Source: an uncultured Methylobacillus sp. | GTDB taxonomy: Bacteria; Pseudomonadota; Gammaproteobacteria; Burkholderiales; Methylophilaceae | DNA length: 10,314 bases | Reading direction: 5' to 3' | Assembly (NCBI GenBank): GCA_946481235.1 | Contig: CAMLME010000063.1 | Coordinates: 1 to 10,314, forward strand | Shown: piece after piece, positions 1 to 9,005 of the stretch | How the letters are laid out: every line of letters begins with the position of its first letter | How positions within the stretch are numbered: position 1 is the first letter of the stretch | Position numbers and translations under genes: made by a program | The notes under the pieces: generated by a model | Databases searched by the model: none | What the model saw: the letters and a program-made list of their open reading frames with translations, nothing else | What the model was told of the DNA's origin: nothing

Positions 1-196
1 GCTCGACGATCCCTTCCAAGGCCTTTTCAGTCATCCCCGGATAATGTTCCAAGGTCATTCCGGAGACTTCAGAGCCTTCGTTCAAGTCGCGCACCTGCCC
101 GATGAATGCGGCCACCGCCCCGACATCGGGACGCGCCATACGCATGCGTGCCATTTCGGCGCCCGCATCGAAATCATCAAACTGTACCTTGATCAC
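1..196 (-). CDS. moaE: Molybdopterin synthase catalytic subunit MoaE (partial, C-terminus beyond left edge)
   Basis: Molybdopterin synthase large subunit, which transfers sulfur from MoaD thiocarboxylate to precursor Z (cPMP) in cytoplasmic molybdenum cofactor synthesis. The visible 65 residues begin MIKVQFDDFD and contain a family-typical block: GAVAAFIGQVRDLNEG (about residues 27-42), then LEHYPGMTEKAL (about 49-60). The catalytic lysines lie in the missing C-terminal part. The start is a GTG at 196-194, one base after the moaD stop codon, with a G-rich stretch inside the end of moaD as the likely ribosome binding site, so translational coupling to moaD is probable. The ATG overlapping the moaD stop is followed directly by a stop codon and cannot be used. 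Identification is firm from the motif block and the moaD neighbour; only the end is unseen. Confidence 0.93.
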   Translation of the reverse strand, partial: MIKVQFDDFDAGAEMARMRMARPDVGAVAAFIGQVRDLNEGSEVSGMTLEHYPGMTEKALEGIVE

Positions 197-197
197 A

Positions 198-452
198 TCA
201 GCCCCCGGTTACAGGCGGGAAGAACGCGACTTCAACACCATCGCGTATTGCTGCGGCATTGTCGACCAGTTCCTGATTGATTGCTGCGCGCAACGGCCGG
301 CAGCCGGTGAACTCTTCCTGCCAGGCGCCGCCCCGTTGTGCCAGCCAGGCCATCAATTGCTGGATGTCGGCGACATCATTCGGCATAGCGATTTCTTCCT
401 GAGCGGTACCCAATGCCTCGCGCAGGCGGGCAAAATAAAGCAGCTTGATCAT
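198..452 (-). CDS. moaD: Molybdopterin synthase sulfur carrier subunit MoaD
   Basis: Small ubiquitin-like sulfur carrier of molybdopterin synthase. Its C-terminal Gly-Gly is adenylated and thiocarboxylated by MoeB, and it then donates sulfur within the MoaD2-MoaE2 complex. The 84-residue protein has the usual length and pattern: it begins MIKLLYFARLREALG, has the middle segment RPLRAAINQELVDN, and ends with AFFPPVTGG, the hallmark of the family. Its ATG shares one base with the TGA of the preceding 58-residue gene, and moaE follows one base after its stop, so the three genes should be co-translated. No moaA, moaB, moaC or moeB is visible in the window, so the rest of the pathway must lie elsewhere or beyond the left edge. 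Confidence 0.95.
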   Translation of the reverse strand: MIKLLYFARLREALGTAQEEIAMPNDVADIQQLMAWLAQRGGAWQEEFTGCRPLRAAINQELVDNAAAIRDGVEVAFFPPVTGG

Positions 453-628
453 CAGAGTCCGAGATCCTCATCAGTAACCGGGCCGCGCTTGCCGCTGATG
501 GCTTCCATCATCAATTGCATCGCTTTTTGCTTGGTAGCTTCGTCATCCATCACCTTCGAACTGAAAGTGATGCCGAATTTGGCCGCATATTGCTGTATCA
601 ACATGATAGTGATGCTGTCGTCTTCCAT
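452..628 (-). CDS. Small hypothetical protein between rmuC and moaD (58 aa)
   Basis: I do not recognise this protein. The reading frame encodes 58 residues beginning MEDDSITIMLIQQYAAKFGI and ending GPVTDEDLGL. It is acidic at both ends, has a likely amphipathic helix in the Met-rich middle (about residues 27-45), and has no signal peptide, membrane segment or cysteine. The case for a real gene is contextual: an ATG with a GAGGGA-type ribosome binding site about 8-10 nt upstream, a 23-nt gap after the rmuC stop, a TGA that overlaps the moaD ATG by one base, and a frame that fills the space exactly. It could be a small Moco-related accessory protein or simply an operon passenger; the sequence does not decide. 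Confidence 0.75.
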   Translation of the reverse strand: MEDDSITIMLIQQYAAKFGITFSSKVMDDEATKQKAMQLMMEAISGKRGPVTDEDLGL

Positions 629-651
629 CGTTTCAGTCCCTCGAAAAATCG

Positions 652-1977
652 TTAATCCGTTTCGGACTCGTCCGGCAGCAACACTGGGGGTGCCGTCTCG
701 CCTTCCAGCTCCACCTTTTCAATCGCGGCGAAGCGCCGGCTGATTTTCTGGCTGGTGGTATGTACATCCAACGCATCCTCGTGTGCCTGACGGATATGAT
801 CGGCCAGTTTTTTCATGCGCTGGTCGAAGCGGCCGAACTCCTTGCCCAGCTTGCCCAGCTCGTCCTTGATGATATGCACCTGCTTGCGCGTTTCCACATC
901 CTTGAGGACGGCCCGGGCGGTATTCAAGACAGCCATCAGCGTCGTAGGTGACACGACCCACACGCGCCGGCTCATCGCATAATCGACCACATCGGGGTGG
1001 TAGGCATGGATCTCGGCGAACACCGCTTCGGCAGGAACAAACATCACCGCGCCATCGGAGGTGACGTTGGGAATGATGTATTTGGCAGCAATGTCGTCGA
1101 CATGTTTCCGCACGTCCGACTTGAATAGTTTCTGCGCCTGCAGGCGCTCCGGCTCGCTGATGCCGATCTCGTACATGCGATGGTAGTTTTCCAGCGGAAA
1201 CTTGGAGTCCACCGCCACCGTGCCGGTCGGTTCAGGCAGGAACAGCGCACAATCGACGCGCGTGCCGTTCGGCAGGCAATGCTGCATTTCATACGAGCTC
1301 GCCGGCAGGATGTTGCGCACCAGCGCTTCCAGTTGCACTTCGCCAAAAGCGCCGCGCGAACGTTTGTCGCCCAACAGCTCCTGCAAGCTGACGACGTTAC
1401 TGGTCAGGCCGTCGATCTTCTTTTGCGCTTCGTCTATGGTTGCCAGGCGTGCCATCACGCTGACGAAGGTCTCATTGGTTTTCTTGAAGCCCTCGTCCAG
1501 GCGCTCGCTGACTTTGCCGCCGATCTGCTCCAGACGGCCATCCACGGCCTTGGTCAGAGCCTCGATGCTGGAGGTGAGTTGCATCGTGGCGTTGCGCATC
1601 GTCGACTGGATCAGCTCCTGCTCAGCCTTGCCCTGCTCGGCCAATGTCTGATGCAGCTTTTCCAGCACGGTCTCACGGGTTTGCGCAAGGTTCTGCGACT
1701 GTGAAAGCTGCAGTGCCTGCATCGCATCGCGGGTTTGCTGCAACTCCTGCGCCACGCTGCTGCGAAGCTTCTCGCTCGCATCCGCAGCAGAAGCTCCGAG
1801 ACGGTCTCCCAGGCGATTGAGGCCATCATGCAGATCGAGCAGCATGGAGCGATGTTTTTCTTCCAGCTGGATGCGCAACTCGGGCAGCACATCCTTTTGC
1901 CGCCTCGATTGCATGACTATCCAGGCCAAAGTGGCGAGGCAAAGGCACAGCAATAATAGAATCAGATAATCGAACAT
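652..1977 (-). CDS. rmuC: DNA recombination protein RmuC
   Basis: RmuC-family protein. In E. coli, loss of rmuC raises inversion frequency at short inverted repeats, and the conserved core is related to restriction-endonuclease folds. From the ATG at 1977 the protein has 441 residues, somewhat shorter than E. coli RmuC. It has one N-terminal membrane anchor (about residues 4-22), a long coiled coil (about 30-200), and the RmuC core. The core starts at GAFGEVQLEALV (209-220) and continues with RVDCALFL (Asp242) and VDSKFPLENY (Asp257, Lys259), which resembles a nuclease D-(E/D)xK-like site. The tail (about 355-441) is charged and helical. I chose the ATG at 1977 because an AGGGGA ribosome binding site lies about 12 nt upstream and the membrane anchor follows at once. 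A TTG-initiated extension of 15 codons is possible but has no support. Confidence 0.93.
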   Translation of the reverse strand: MFDYLILLLLCLCLATLAWIVMQSRRQKDVLPELRIQLEEKHRSMLLDLHDGLNRLGDRLGASAADASEKLRSSVAQELQQTRDAMQALQLSQSQNLAQTRETVLEKLHQTLAEQGKAEQELIQSTMRNATMQLTSSIEALTKAVDGRLEQIGGKVSERLDEGFKKTNETFVSVMARLATIDEAQKKIDGLTSNVVSLQELLGDKRSRGAFGEVQLEALVRNILPASSYEMQHCLPNGTRVDCALFLPEPTGTVAVDSKFPLENYHRMYEIGISEPERLQAQKLFKSDVRKHVDDIAAKYIIPNVTSDGAVMFVPAEAVFAEIHAYHPDVVDYAMSRRVWVVSPTTLMAVLNTARAVLKDVETRKQVHIIKDELGKLGKEFGRFDQRMKKLADHIRQAHEDALDVHTTSQKISRRFAAIEKVELEGETAPPVLLPDESETD

Positions 1978-2145
1978 AAAGTTTTTCTTTCCCCTGTCGA
2001 TTATAACGTATGCTCCTCGCAAGCATTGGCGCTGTCGCTATTTTCACGGCTCAAGGTTTTATGCGACACTTCCGGCACACTATAAAAAAATGATTGATAT
2101 ATCTTTGGATACGGGGTCCATCTTAATAACTAGAAATGTATATCA
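1978..2145. promoter_or_regulatory. Divergent intergenic region between rmuC and the HDOD cluster
   Basis: This 168-bp gap must hold promoters for both flanking operons, but neither is clear. On the minus strand a perfect TATAAT lies at 2005-2000. Its -35 (near CAATGC) is poor, and the predicted start near 1993 would fall inside the rmuC ribosome binding site, so it may not be used. On the plus strand the best -10 candidate is TATAAA at 2081-2086, with a weak TTTATG 17 bp upstream, followed by a very AT-rich stretch to about 2107. The HDOD gene has no obvious Shine-Dalgarno sequence. No palindromic operator stands out. Confidence 0.3.
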
Positions 2146-3504
2146 ATGACGGAAATCCTCAATTTTGTCGAGCTGAAGGCTGCCGGAATGCTGCCTTCAC
2201 CGAAGGGCGTTGCGCTTCGGGTCATGCATCTCTGTCAGGAAGAAACAGTTTCACTATCGGAACTTGCCAGCGCGATCCAGGCTGACCCAGCACTTTCCGG
2301 GCGCATCATCAAGATCGCCAACTACGTCAACCCGAACAAGTCTCGCCCGATTGCCTCGATCACGATAGACACTCTGATTCTGATTGGCATACACGCCGTT
2401 CGACAGGCCGTACTTTGCATGTCGTTGATCAGCAATTACCGCGAAGGCCCATGCAAGCTCTTCGATTACGAATACTTCTGGTCCACGTCCATCGCCAAGG
2501 CGAGCGCTGCCCAGGCTATCAGCCAAATCAACCGGGTCGCCCCACCCGCGGAAATCTTCAATTGTGGATTGATGTGCGGCATCGGCCAACTGGCATTGGT
2601 AACCGCCCGACCGGAAAGTTATTGCGAAATCCTGCAGAACTGCCCGGATGCGCCGATCGACTCCCTGCTGAAAGCCGAGCAGGAAAAATTCGGCCTGGAC
2701 GAGCGCGAGATGCTGGTACTGATGTTGCAGGACTGGGGAATTCCACGTCTGTTCATCGATGCGATGTATTACCACGATGATCCGCTCAGCTCCGGATTTC
2801 CTGAAAATTCGCGAATGCTGCGCCTCACCTATACGCTGCAGCTCGCCGCCTTGCTGGCCCATGCATGCATGCATGGGCAGGATGACCCTGCCCTGTTAGA
2901 GCAGCTATCGATCAGCTGCTCAATGCTTGATATCGAGCCCGAACAACTGGAACTGCTGCTCGAACAGACCGCCACCCATTGGATGGAATGGGCCAAATTG
3001 CTGAATGTGCAAACCCGGCGCTACAAGCCACGTCCATTGATGTTGCCGCCGATAAAATCCTCTCTGCGCAGCGAACCTGTCGCGGCAGAACCCATACCAC
3101 CGGCGACGATTCCACTGCGCATATTGCTTGCCGGTTCCGACGATGCGCAGCGCATCCTTCTCGGGAAATTCCTGACCGCGGCGGGTCACAGCATAACCAC
3201 CACCGACAATGGCCTGACCGCGTTCAGCATGACGACACACGATCTGCCACAAGTAGTTATTTCCGACTGGCTGATGCCTGGCATGGATGGGCTCAAGCTA
3301 TGCTCCGAACTGCGCAAATCGCCAGCCGGTAGCAAGCTGTATTTCATCCTGCTGACGCCTTTCGAGGACGAGCGCCGCAAGATGGAGGCTTATGAGGCGG
3401 GGGTAGATGAAATCCTGCGCACGCCGATCAACACGCGCCTGCTAGCCGCAAGACTGTTGGCTGCACAGCGCATTGCCAATCCCAACATCACTCCGCTGAC
3501 CTGA
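2146..3504 (+). CDS. HDOD domain protein with C-terminal degenerate receiver domain
   Basis: Cytoplasmic signalling protein of 452 residues. Residues about 12-215 form an HDOD domain: the entry motif MLPSPKGVALRVMHL (15-29), then IQADPALSGRIIKIAN (44-59), SITIDTLILIGI (71-82), and the later YYHDDP (208-213). HDOD domains resemble HD phosphohydrolases without the catalytic His-Asp and usually act as scaffolds or regulators. A proline-rich linker (about 292-323) leads to a CheY-like receiver (325-445). The receiver keeps phosphoacceptor Asp374 (VISDWLMPGMDG) and Thr404, but Thr426 sits where the conserved Lys belongs, and G330/S331 replace the usual acidic pair. The stop shares one base with the ATG of the CHASE2 gene, which argues for joint expression. 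The ribosome binding site is weak. No DNA-binding or enzymatic output domain is present. Confidence 0.88.
   Translation: MTEILNFVELKAAGMLPSPKGVALRVMHLCQEETVSLSELASAIQADPALSGRIIKIANYVNPNKSRPIASITIDTLILIGIHAVRQAVLCMSLISNYREGPCKLFDYEYFWSTSIAKASAAQAISQINRVAPPAEIFNCGLMCGIGQLALVTARPESYCEILQNCPDAPIDSLLKAEQEKFGLDEREMLVLMLQDWGIPRLFIDAMYYHDDPLSSGFPENSRMLRLTYTLQLAALLAHACMHGQDDPALLEQLSISCSMLDIEPEQLELLLEQTATHWMEWAKLLNVQTRRYKPRPLMLPPIKSSLRSEPVAAEPIPPATIPLRILLAGSDDAQRILLGKFLTAAGHSITTTDNGLTAFSMTTHDLPQVVISDWLMPGMDGLKLCSELRKSPAGSKLYFILLTPFEDERRKMEAYEAGVDEILRTPINTRLLAARLLAAQRIANPNITPLT
2857..2878. repeat. Perfect 22-bp palindrome inside the HDOD gene
   Basis: The 22 bases are their own reverse complement. They consist of GCCC, then repeated ATGC units, then GGGC. 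They encode residues 239-244 (HACMHG) with their flanking bases, in a loop or helix region after the HDOD core. Whether it works as a site or is chance plus codon use cannot be told from the sequence. Confidence 0.6.
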
Positions 3505-5213
3505 TGCTTTCAAAATTACGACTCGCAATAACCCACTGGTCGGCGGTATTTGCCAGGCGCTTCCGCAATAATTTTTATCTGTTTCTTGCGGTGCTGCTAA
3601 CAGTGCTGATCGTACTCGATGCCAGCATATTCAATGTTGGCACCAACATGCGCCAGAAAGCGTTCGACTTCATGGTGCGGCACCGCGTCGTCCAGCCGGC
3701 ACCCGACCCGGAAATCGTTATTGTCGATATCAACGAAGCCAGCCTAGCAGCCCTGTCCAGCGACTACGGACGCTGGCCGTGGCCGCGCCAGGTGATGGGC
3801 GAGTTCCTCGAACGCCTGGAAACGCAAAAACCCAAGGCCGTGGTGTTCGATATCCTTTTCAGCGACGCCGATGTCTACAATCCGGACAGCGATGCCTATT
3901 TCAATGAGGTCATCGCCGCTACCGACAATACATTTTTTCCGTTTTTACGCCTGTCTCCTGAGCAGGACCATCTGAGTCAGGTTGCTCCGCACATGATTCC
4001 GGGCGTCAATCGCGTACCGACGGCTACCAGTCCAAGCTATACGCCACCATCAAAAAACATAGCCGTTGTTCTTCCCCATTTCGAGGCGATGCTAAAGCCA
4101 GGCCGCATCGGCACACACAACATTTACCCGGATCGCGACGGCATCGTGCGTGAATATCGGCTCTACGATGACGCCCATGGCTGGCGCCTGCCTTCGCTAC
4201 CTCTGGTGGTCGGTCAAGCCGTGGGAGACAAGGTGCCGGAGCAGGAAAACATGCTGCTCAACTGGCGCGGCGGCCCCTTTACCTATCACTACGCCAGTTT
4301 CAGCGACGTCTACCTGGATATGACAGCCAAAGCGCCCAAGCGACCACAAAACGAATTCACCGGAAAAATCGTCATCATCGGTTCCACTGCGCCCAGCCTG
4401 TTCGACCTCAAGGCCACCGCGATGGCAAAAACCCATCCCGGCGTGGAAATCCTCGCCACTGCCATCGACAACGTCAAGAACGGCGACTACCTGCGATTCT
4501 GGCGCGGCACCCTGCCCTATCTGGCGATGAGCCTGCTACTGGTATGGCTGACCGCGGCCGCCTTCTACCGCGACGTCGACCGTGACCGATTCAACAGCAT
4601 TTTCAGCAGCAGCCAGGTCGCGCTTCTGGCGGTTTCCTATGTCGGCATCAACCTCACCGACACTTACGTCGACCTGACCGGCCCCGTCACCTGGGCCATC
4701 GGCTACTTCAGTATCGCAAAAGTCTACGCCCTCGCCACTGACCGGGCCCTGCAACGTTGGCTGGCGTTCGGCGTTTCCCCAGGCGAAGAAGGTCTGCAGG
4801 CGATATTGATGCCGGTGCAGATCGCAAGCCCCGAACCATTGGGCGACGGTACGCTCAAAAAGATACGCAGCGAATTGCTTGAAATGGGCGATGTGCCAAA
4901 AAACGTGGAATCCCTGAAAGGCATACAGAGCGGCATTTGGGGTCTCTTCGGCGATATGCTCGTCATCCGCTGGACCTGCCCGCATGACAATGCTGCGCAA
5001 GCAGACCGGATTCGACAGGAAGCTGTCAAGGTCGGCGAGCAGCTTGCAGCGGCGTTGCGACGAGCGGGTGTGCAGTCCGGCGTTGACGCTTATCACGCGC
5101 TGCATGAAGGTGTGCTTTCGGGTGACAAGCCGCTGGCTCCGCAATGGCGCGCGCTGTTCGCACAAGCCATATTGAAACTGGAACACTTGCAACAAGAAAA
5201 GGATAAGGCATGA
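3504..5213 (+). CDS. CHASE2 domain membrane sensor with degenerate cyclase-like C-terminus
   Basis: Inner-membrane sensor protein of 569 residues. TM1 lies at about 27-44. The extracytoplasmic CHASE2 domain (about 48-330) shows family features: the F-D-x-M-V-R-H stretch at 54-60, IVIVDINEASL (71-81), GRWPWPR (89-95), KAVVFDILFSD (111-121), DRDGIVREYRL (210-220), and GKIVIIGSTAPSLFDLKATA (287-306). Three further membrane segments (about 336-354, 370-388 and 391-410) follow, as is usual after CHASE2. The cytoplasmic tail (about 428-569) has no intact GGDEF, kinase or cyclase domain. By eye it aligns with class III cyclases: AILMPVQI (433-440) against the first metal-site strand and LFGDMLVIRW (481-490) against the GD-containing strand, but catalytic residues appear lost. 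Translation is probably coupled to the HDOD gene, since there is no clear Shine-Dalgarno and stop and start share one base. Confidence 0.9.
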   Translation: MLSKLRLAITHWSAVFARRFRNNFYLFLAVLLTVLIVLDASIFNVGTNMRQKAFDFMVRHRVVQPAPDPEIVIVDINEASLAALSSDYGRWPWPRQVMGEFLERLETQKPKAVVFDILFSDADVYNPDSDAYFNEVIAATDNTFFPFLRLSPEQDHLSQVAPHMIPGVNRVPTATSPSYTPPSKNIAVVLPHFEAMLKPGRIGTHNIYPDRDGIVREYRLYDDAHGWRLPSLPLVVGQAVGDKVPEQENMLLNWRGGPFTYHYASFSDVYLDMTAKAPKRPQNEFTGKIVIIGSTAPSLFDLKATAMAKTHPGVEILATAIDNVKNGDYLRFWRGTLPYLAMSLLLVWLTAAAFYRDVDRDRFNSIFSSSQVALLAVSYVGINLTDTYVDLTGPVTWAIGYFSIAKVYALATDRALQRWLAFGVSPGEEGLQAILMPVQIASPEPLGDGTLKKIRSELLEMGDVPKNVESLKGIQSGIWGLFGDMLVIRWTCPHDNAAQADRIRQEAVKVGEQLAAALRRAGVQSGVDAYHALHEGVLSGDKPLAPQWRALFAQAILKLEHLQQEKDKA

Positions 5214-5722
5214 AACCCTCAAATACCCTGCTGGCAGCGCTGCTGATGCTGTCCGGTATTGCATTTGCCGCCGAGACCGGTACTGCGCTGAAAAACGACA
5301 CCTTGCGCAAGGAGCCCTATGCCGACGCAAAGGCGATGGGTACGCTGAAACGCAATGACAAGGTTCAAATCCTCGCCAAGAAAGGCGCCTGGCTGCAGAT
5401 CAAGGCCGGCAAATCCACCGGCTGGGTGCGCCTGCTGTCGGTTAAACGTGGGACATCTGGCTCATCGAACGAAGCCGCCGGTGTACTCGGCCTGGCAAGT
5501 GGCCGCAGCGGTACCGGGCAAGTCGTCTCCACCACAGGCGTGCGCGGCCTGAATGAAGAGGAATTGAAAAGTGCCAAATTCAATGAGGAAGAAATGAAGC
5601 AACTGGAAGCCAACACCGTCAGCGAAGCCGATGGCAAGAAATTTGCCGCCGCAGGCGGCCTCAAGGCACGCAAGCTGGATTATCTACCCCAACCGCAACC
5701 ATCCACAGGGAGCGCGCAATGA
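5210..5722 (+). CDS. Exported SH3-domain protein
   Basis: Secreted or periplasmic protein of 170 residues. A signal peptide spans residues 1-20, with a hydrophobic core LLAALLMLSGIAFA and probable cleavage before AETG. A bacterial SH3 domain follows (about 25-80): LRKEPYADAKAMGTLKRND, then VQILAKKGAWLQIKAGKSTGWV, the usual pattern of this fold. Such domains often bind peptidoglycan or other envelope components. A conserved-looking tail follows, with TTGVRGLNEEELKSAKFN (108-125) and FAAAGGLKARKLDYLP (145-160), which I associate with SH3 proteins encoded beside M48 proteases; this is from memory, not a search. The gene overlaps the CHASE2 gene by ATGA and has a good AAGGA site 6 nt before its ATG. 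It in turn overlaps the M48 gene by ATGA. Its exact ligand is unknown. Confidence 0.88.
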   Translation: MKPSNTLLAALLMLSGIAFAAETGTALKNDTLRKEPYADAKAMGTLKRNDKVQILAKKGAWLQIKAGKSTGWVRLLSVKRGTSGSSNEAAGVLGLASGRSGTGQVVSTTGVRGLNEEELKSAKFNEEEMKQLEANTVSEADGKKFAAAGGLKARKLDYLPQPQPSTGSAQ

Positions 5723-6597
5723 TCAAACGCACTCTTTTACTGACCGTGCTCATTGCGATAATTTCTCCGGCACAGGCGCTCGATCTGGGCGAGACATTGA
5801 AGGATGCGCTGGATCAGAAGAATCAGGAAAAAGCGCCAGAGCAAAGCCAGACCGAAACTACACCGGCGTCAGGCGAGCCCACCATCAATCTGAGAAAGCC
5901 CTCGCGCGCAGAGGAAATCAAGTTAGGCCGCGAAATCGCCGGCAATATTCTCGGCGCCGCGCCACTGGTCAAAGACCCCGAACTGCAGAAGTACGTCAAC
6001 AAGGTCGGACGTTGGGTTGCCTCGCAAGGCGAGCGCTCCTATCTCCCGTGGCATTTCGGCGTCATCGAGTCCGAAGATCTCAATGCCTTTGCCGCTCCGG
6101 GCGGCTATGTCCTGATCACCAAGGGCCTGTATCGACAACTGCATAACGAAGCGGAGCTTGCCGGTGTGCTGGGCCATGAGATCGGACACGTGATCAAGAA
6201 ACACCAACTCAAGTTGCTGCAAAAACAGCAATTGTTAAGCATGGGTGCGGGACTTCTAAGCGGCAAACTGGGCAAAGAAAATCCTACCGTGCAGAAAGCC
6301 ATTGGCAGTGGTGCGGAAATCAGCGCCCGCAGTCTGGACAAGGATGCCGAATACGAAGCTGACCGCATCGGGATGGTACTCGCCGGACGTGCCGGCTACG
6401 AGCCGTTCGGCCTGCCGGAAGTGCTGCAAACCATAGGCCATGCCGGCAAGGATGACGGGCGCGTCGCGCTGTTGTTCAAGACCCATCCGCACCCCGACGA
6501 TCGCTTGGCAAAACTGGGCGACGCTGTCGGCGACCGACTGGACAAGGTCAATAACGGAAAAACATTGGAGAACCGCTTCTACAAGCTGAAAAACTAG
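5719..6597 (+). CDS. Exported M48-family zinc metalloprotease (BepA/LoiP-like)
   Basis: Periplasmic zinc metallopeptidase of 292 residues. A signal peptide occupies residues 1-20 (ends SPAQA). A low-complexity Gln/Glu-rich stretch (about 33-55) precedes the M48 domain, which begins near 63. The zinc site is HEIGH (153-157) inside VLGHEIGHVIKKHQ; the downstream EYEADRIG (211-218) supplies the third, glutamate ligand. The substrate-cleft stretch LNAFAAPGGYVLITKGLY (121-138) is highly typical. THPHPDDRLAKL (255-266) matches the C-terminal M48 motif whose His regulates activity in E. coli BepA. There is no TPR domain, unlike BepA, so the protein is closer in size to LoiP/YcaL-type enzymes. No lipobox cysteine is seen. 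A likely role is degradation of misassembled envelope or outer-membrane proteins. An AGGGAG site lies 6 nt before the ATG. Confidence 0.93.
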   Translation: MIKRTLLLTVLIAIISPAQALDLGETLKDALDQKNQEKAPEQSQTETTPASGEPTINLRKPSRAEEIKLGREIAGNILGAAPLVKDPELQKYVNKVGRWVASQGERSYLPWHFGVIESEDLNAFAAPGGYVLITKGLYRQLHNEAELAGVLGHEIGHVIKKHQLKLLQKQQLLSMGAGLLSGKLGKENPTVQKAIGSGAEISARSLDKDAEYEADRIGMVLAGRAGYEPFGLPEVLQTIGHAGKDDGRVALLFKTHPHPDDRLAKLGDAVGDRLDKVNNGKTLENRFYKLKN

Positions 6598-6611
6598 GCT
6601 TGTAACACGTC

Positions 6612-7097
6612 ATGGACACTACCCTTCTGCTTTGGGTATTGGCGGTCAGCCTGATCCTTACCGGGCTGGCAGGCATCGTCCTGCCCCTGCTCCCCGGCGC
6701 GCCGCTGCTGTTTCTGGGACTGGTGGCTGCGGCCTGGGCGGAAGACTTCGCCTATGTCGGTTATGGCACGCTGGGCGTCCTGGCGGCGCTGACCGTACTC
6801 ATTTACGTAGTCGACTTTTTTGCCGGCATCCTCGGTGCAAAGCACTTCGGTGCCAGTCCCCGCGCAATGATAGGTGCCGCAATCGGCACGGTAATCGGCC
6901 TTTTTCTTGGCATCGTCGGCATCATCATCGGGCCTTTTGTCGGGGCCGTAATCGGTGAGCTGTCGGTTCGCCGCGAATTGATCGGTGCAGGCATGGCCGG
7001 TCTGGGCACCACCATAGGGCTGATCCTCGGTGTCGCGGCAAAGATTGCCCTCGGCCTCACCATGGTTGGCATATTCGTGCTTGTGCGGTTTCTTTGA
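6612..7097 (+). CDS. DUF456 family membrane protein
   Basis: Small integral membrane protein of 161 residues, built almost entirely of hydrophobic segments (about 4-24, 27-44, 53-78, 85-116 and 124-160). The N-terminus LAGIVLPLLPGAPLLFLGLV (19-38) is the signature of the DUF456 family. The acidic VVDFFAGILGAKHFGASPRA (66-85) and the repeated Gly-rich helices (GAAIGTVIGLFLGIVGIIIGPFVGAVIGE) also fit. No biochemical function is established for this family. The gene begins 14 nt after the M48 stop without a strong ribosome binding site, and it ends just before a terminator, so it is probably the last gene of the cluster. A functional link to the protease is not shown by the sequence. Confidence 0.85.
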   Translation: MDTTLLLWVLAVSLILTGLAGIVLPLLPGAPLLFLGLVAAAWAEDFAYVGYGTLGVLAALTVLIYVVDFFAGILGAKHFGASPRAMIGAAIGTVIGLFLGIVGIIIGPFVGAVIGELSVRRELIGAGMAGLGTTIGLILGVAAKIALGLTMVGIFVLVRFL

Positions 7098-7127
7098 TCC
7101 ACCGTAAAACCACAGTGCCGCTGAATC

Positions 7128-7156
7128 AAAAAAGCCCGGCACTGCCGGGCTTTTTT
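7128..7156. terminator. Bidirectional rho-independent terminator
   Basis: A perfect inverted repeat: AAAAAAGCCCGGC (7128-7140), loop ACT (7141-7143), then GCCGGGCTTTTTT (7144-7156). The GC core has seven pairs and is flanked by an A-run on one side and a T-run on the other, so it gives a U-tract on either strand. It sits between the convergent DUF456 gene, whose stop is 30 nt before it, and typA, whose stop is 11 nt away, and should end both transcripts. Confidence 0.95.
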
Positions 7157-7167
7157 GTGGGTTGCAA

Positions 7168-8976
<1,809 letters not shown>

Positions 8977-9005
8977 GTAATTGAACCGTATTGGAAAAAC
9001 CCAGC

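Noticed and set aside
102..743. Plus-strand open frame of 213 codons across moaE, moaD and the end of rmuC
   Set aside because: It crosses three well-supported minus-strand genes and has no ribosome binding site or recognisable domain.
1978..2022. N-terminal extension of RmuC from a TTG at 2022
   Set aside because: It would translate the rmuC ribosome binding site and the TATAAT-like element, and would put 15 charged residues before a membrane anchor that begins naturally at the ATG at 1977.
4536..5330. Minus-strand open frame of 264 codons opposite the end of the CHASE2 gene and start of the SH3 gene
   Set aside because: It is antisense across a coupled gene junction, has no recognisable domain, and shows shadow-like composition.
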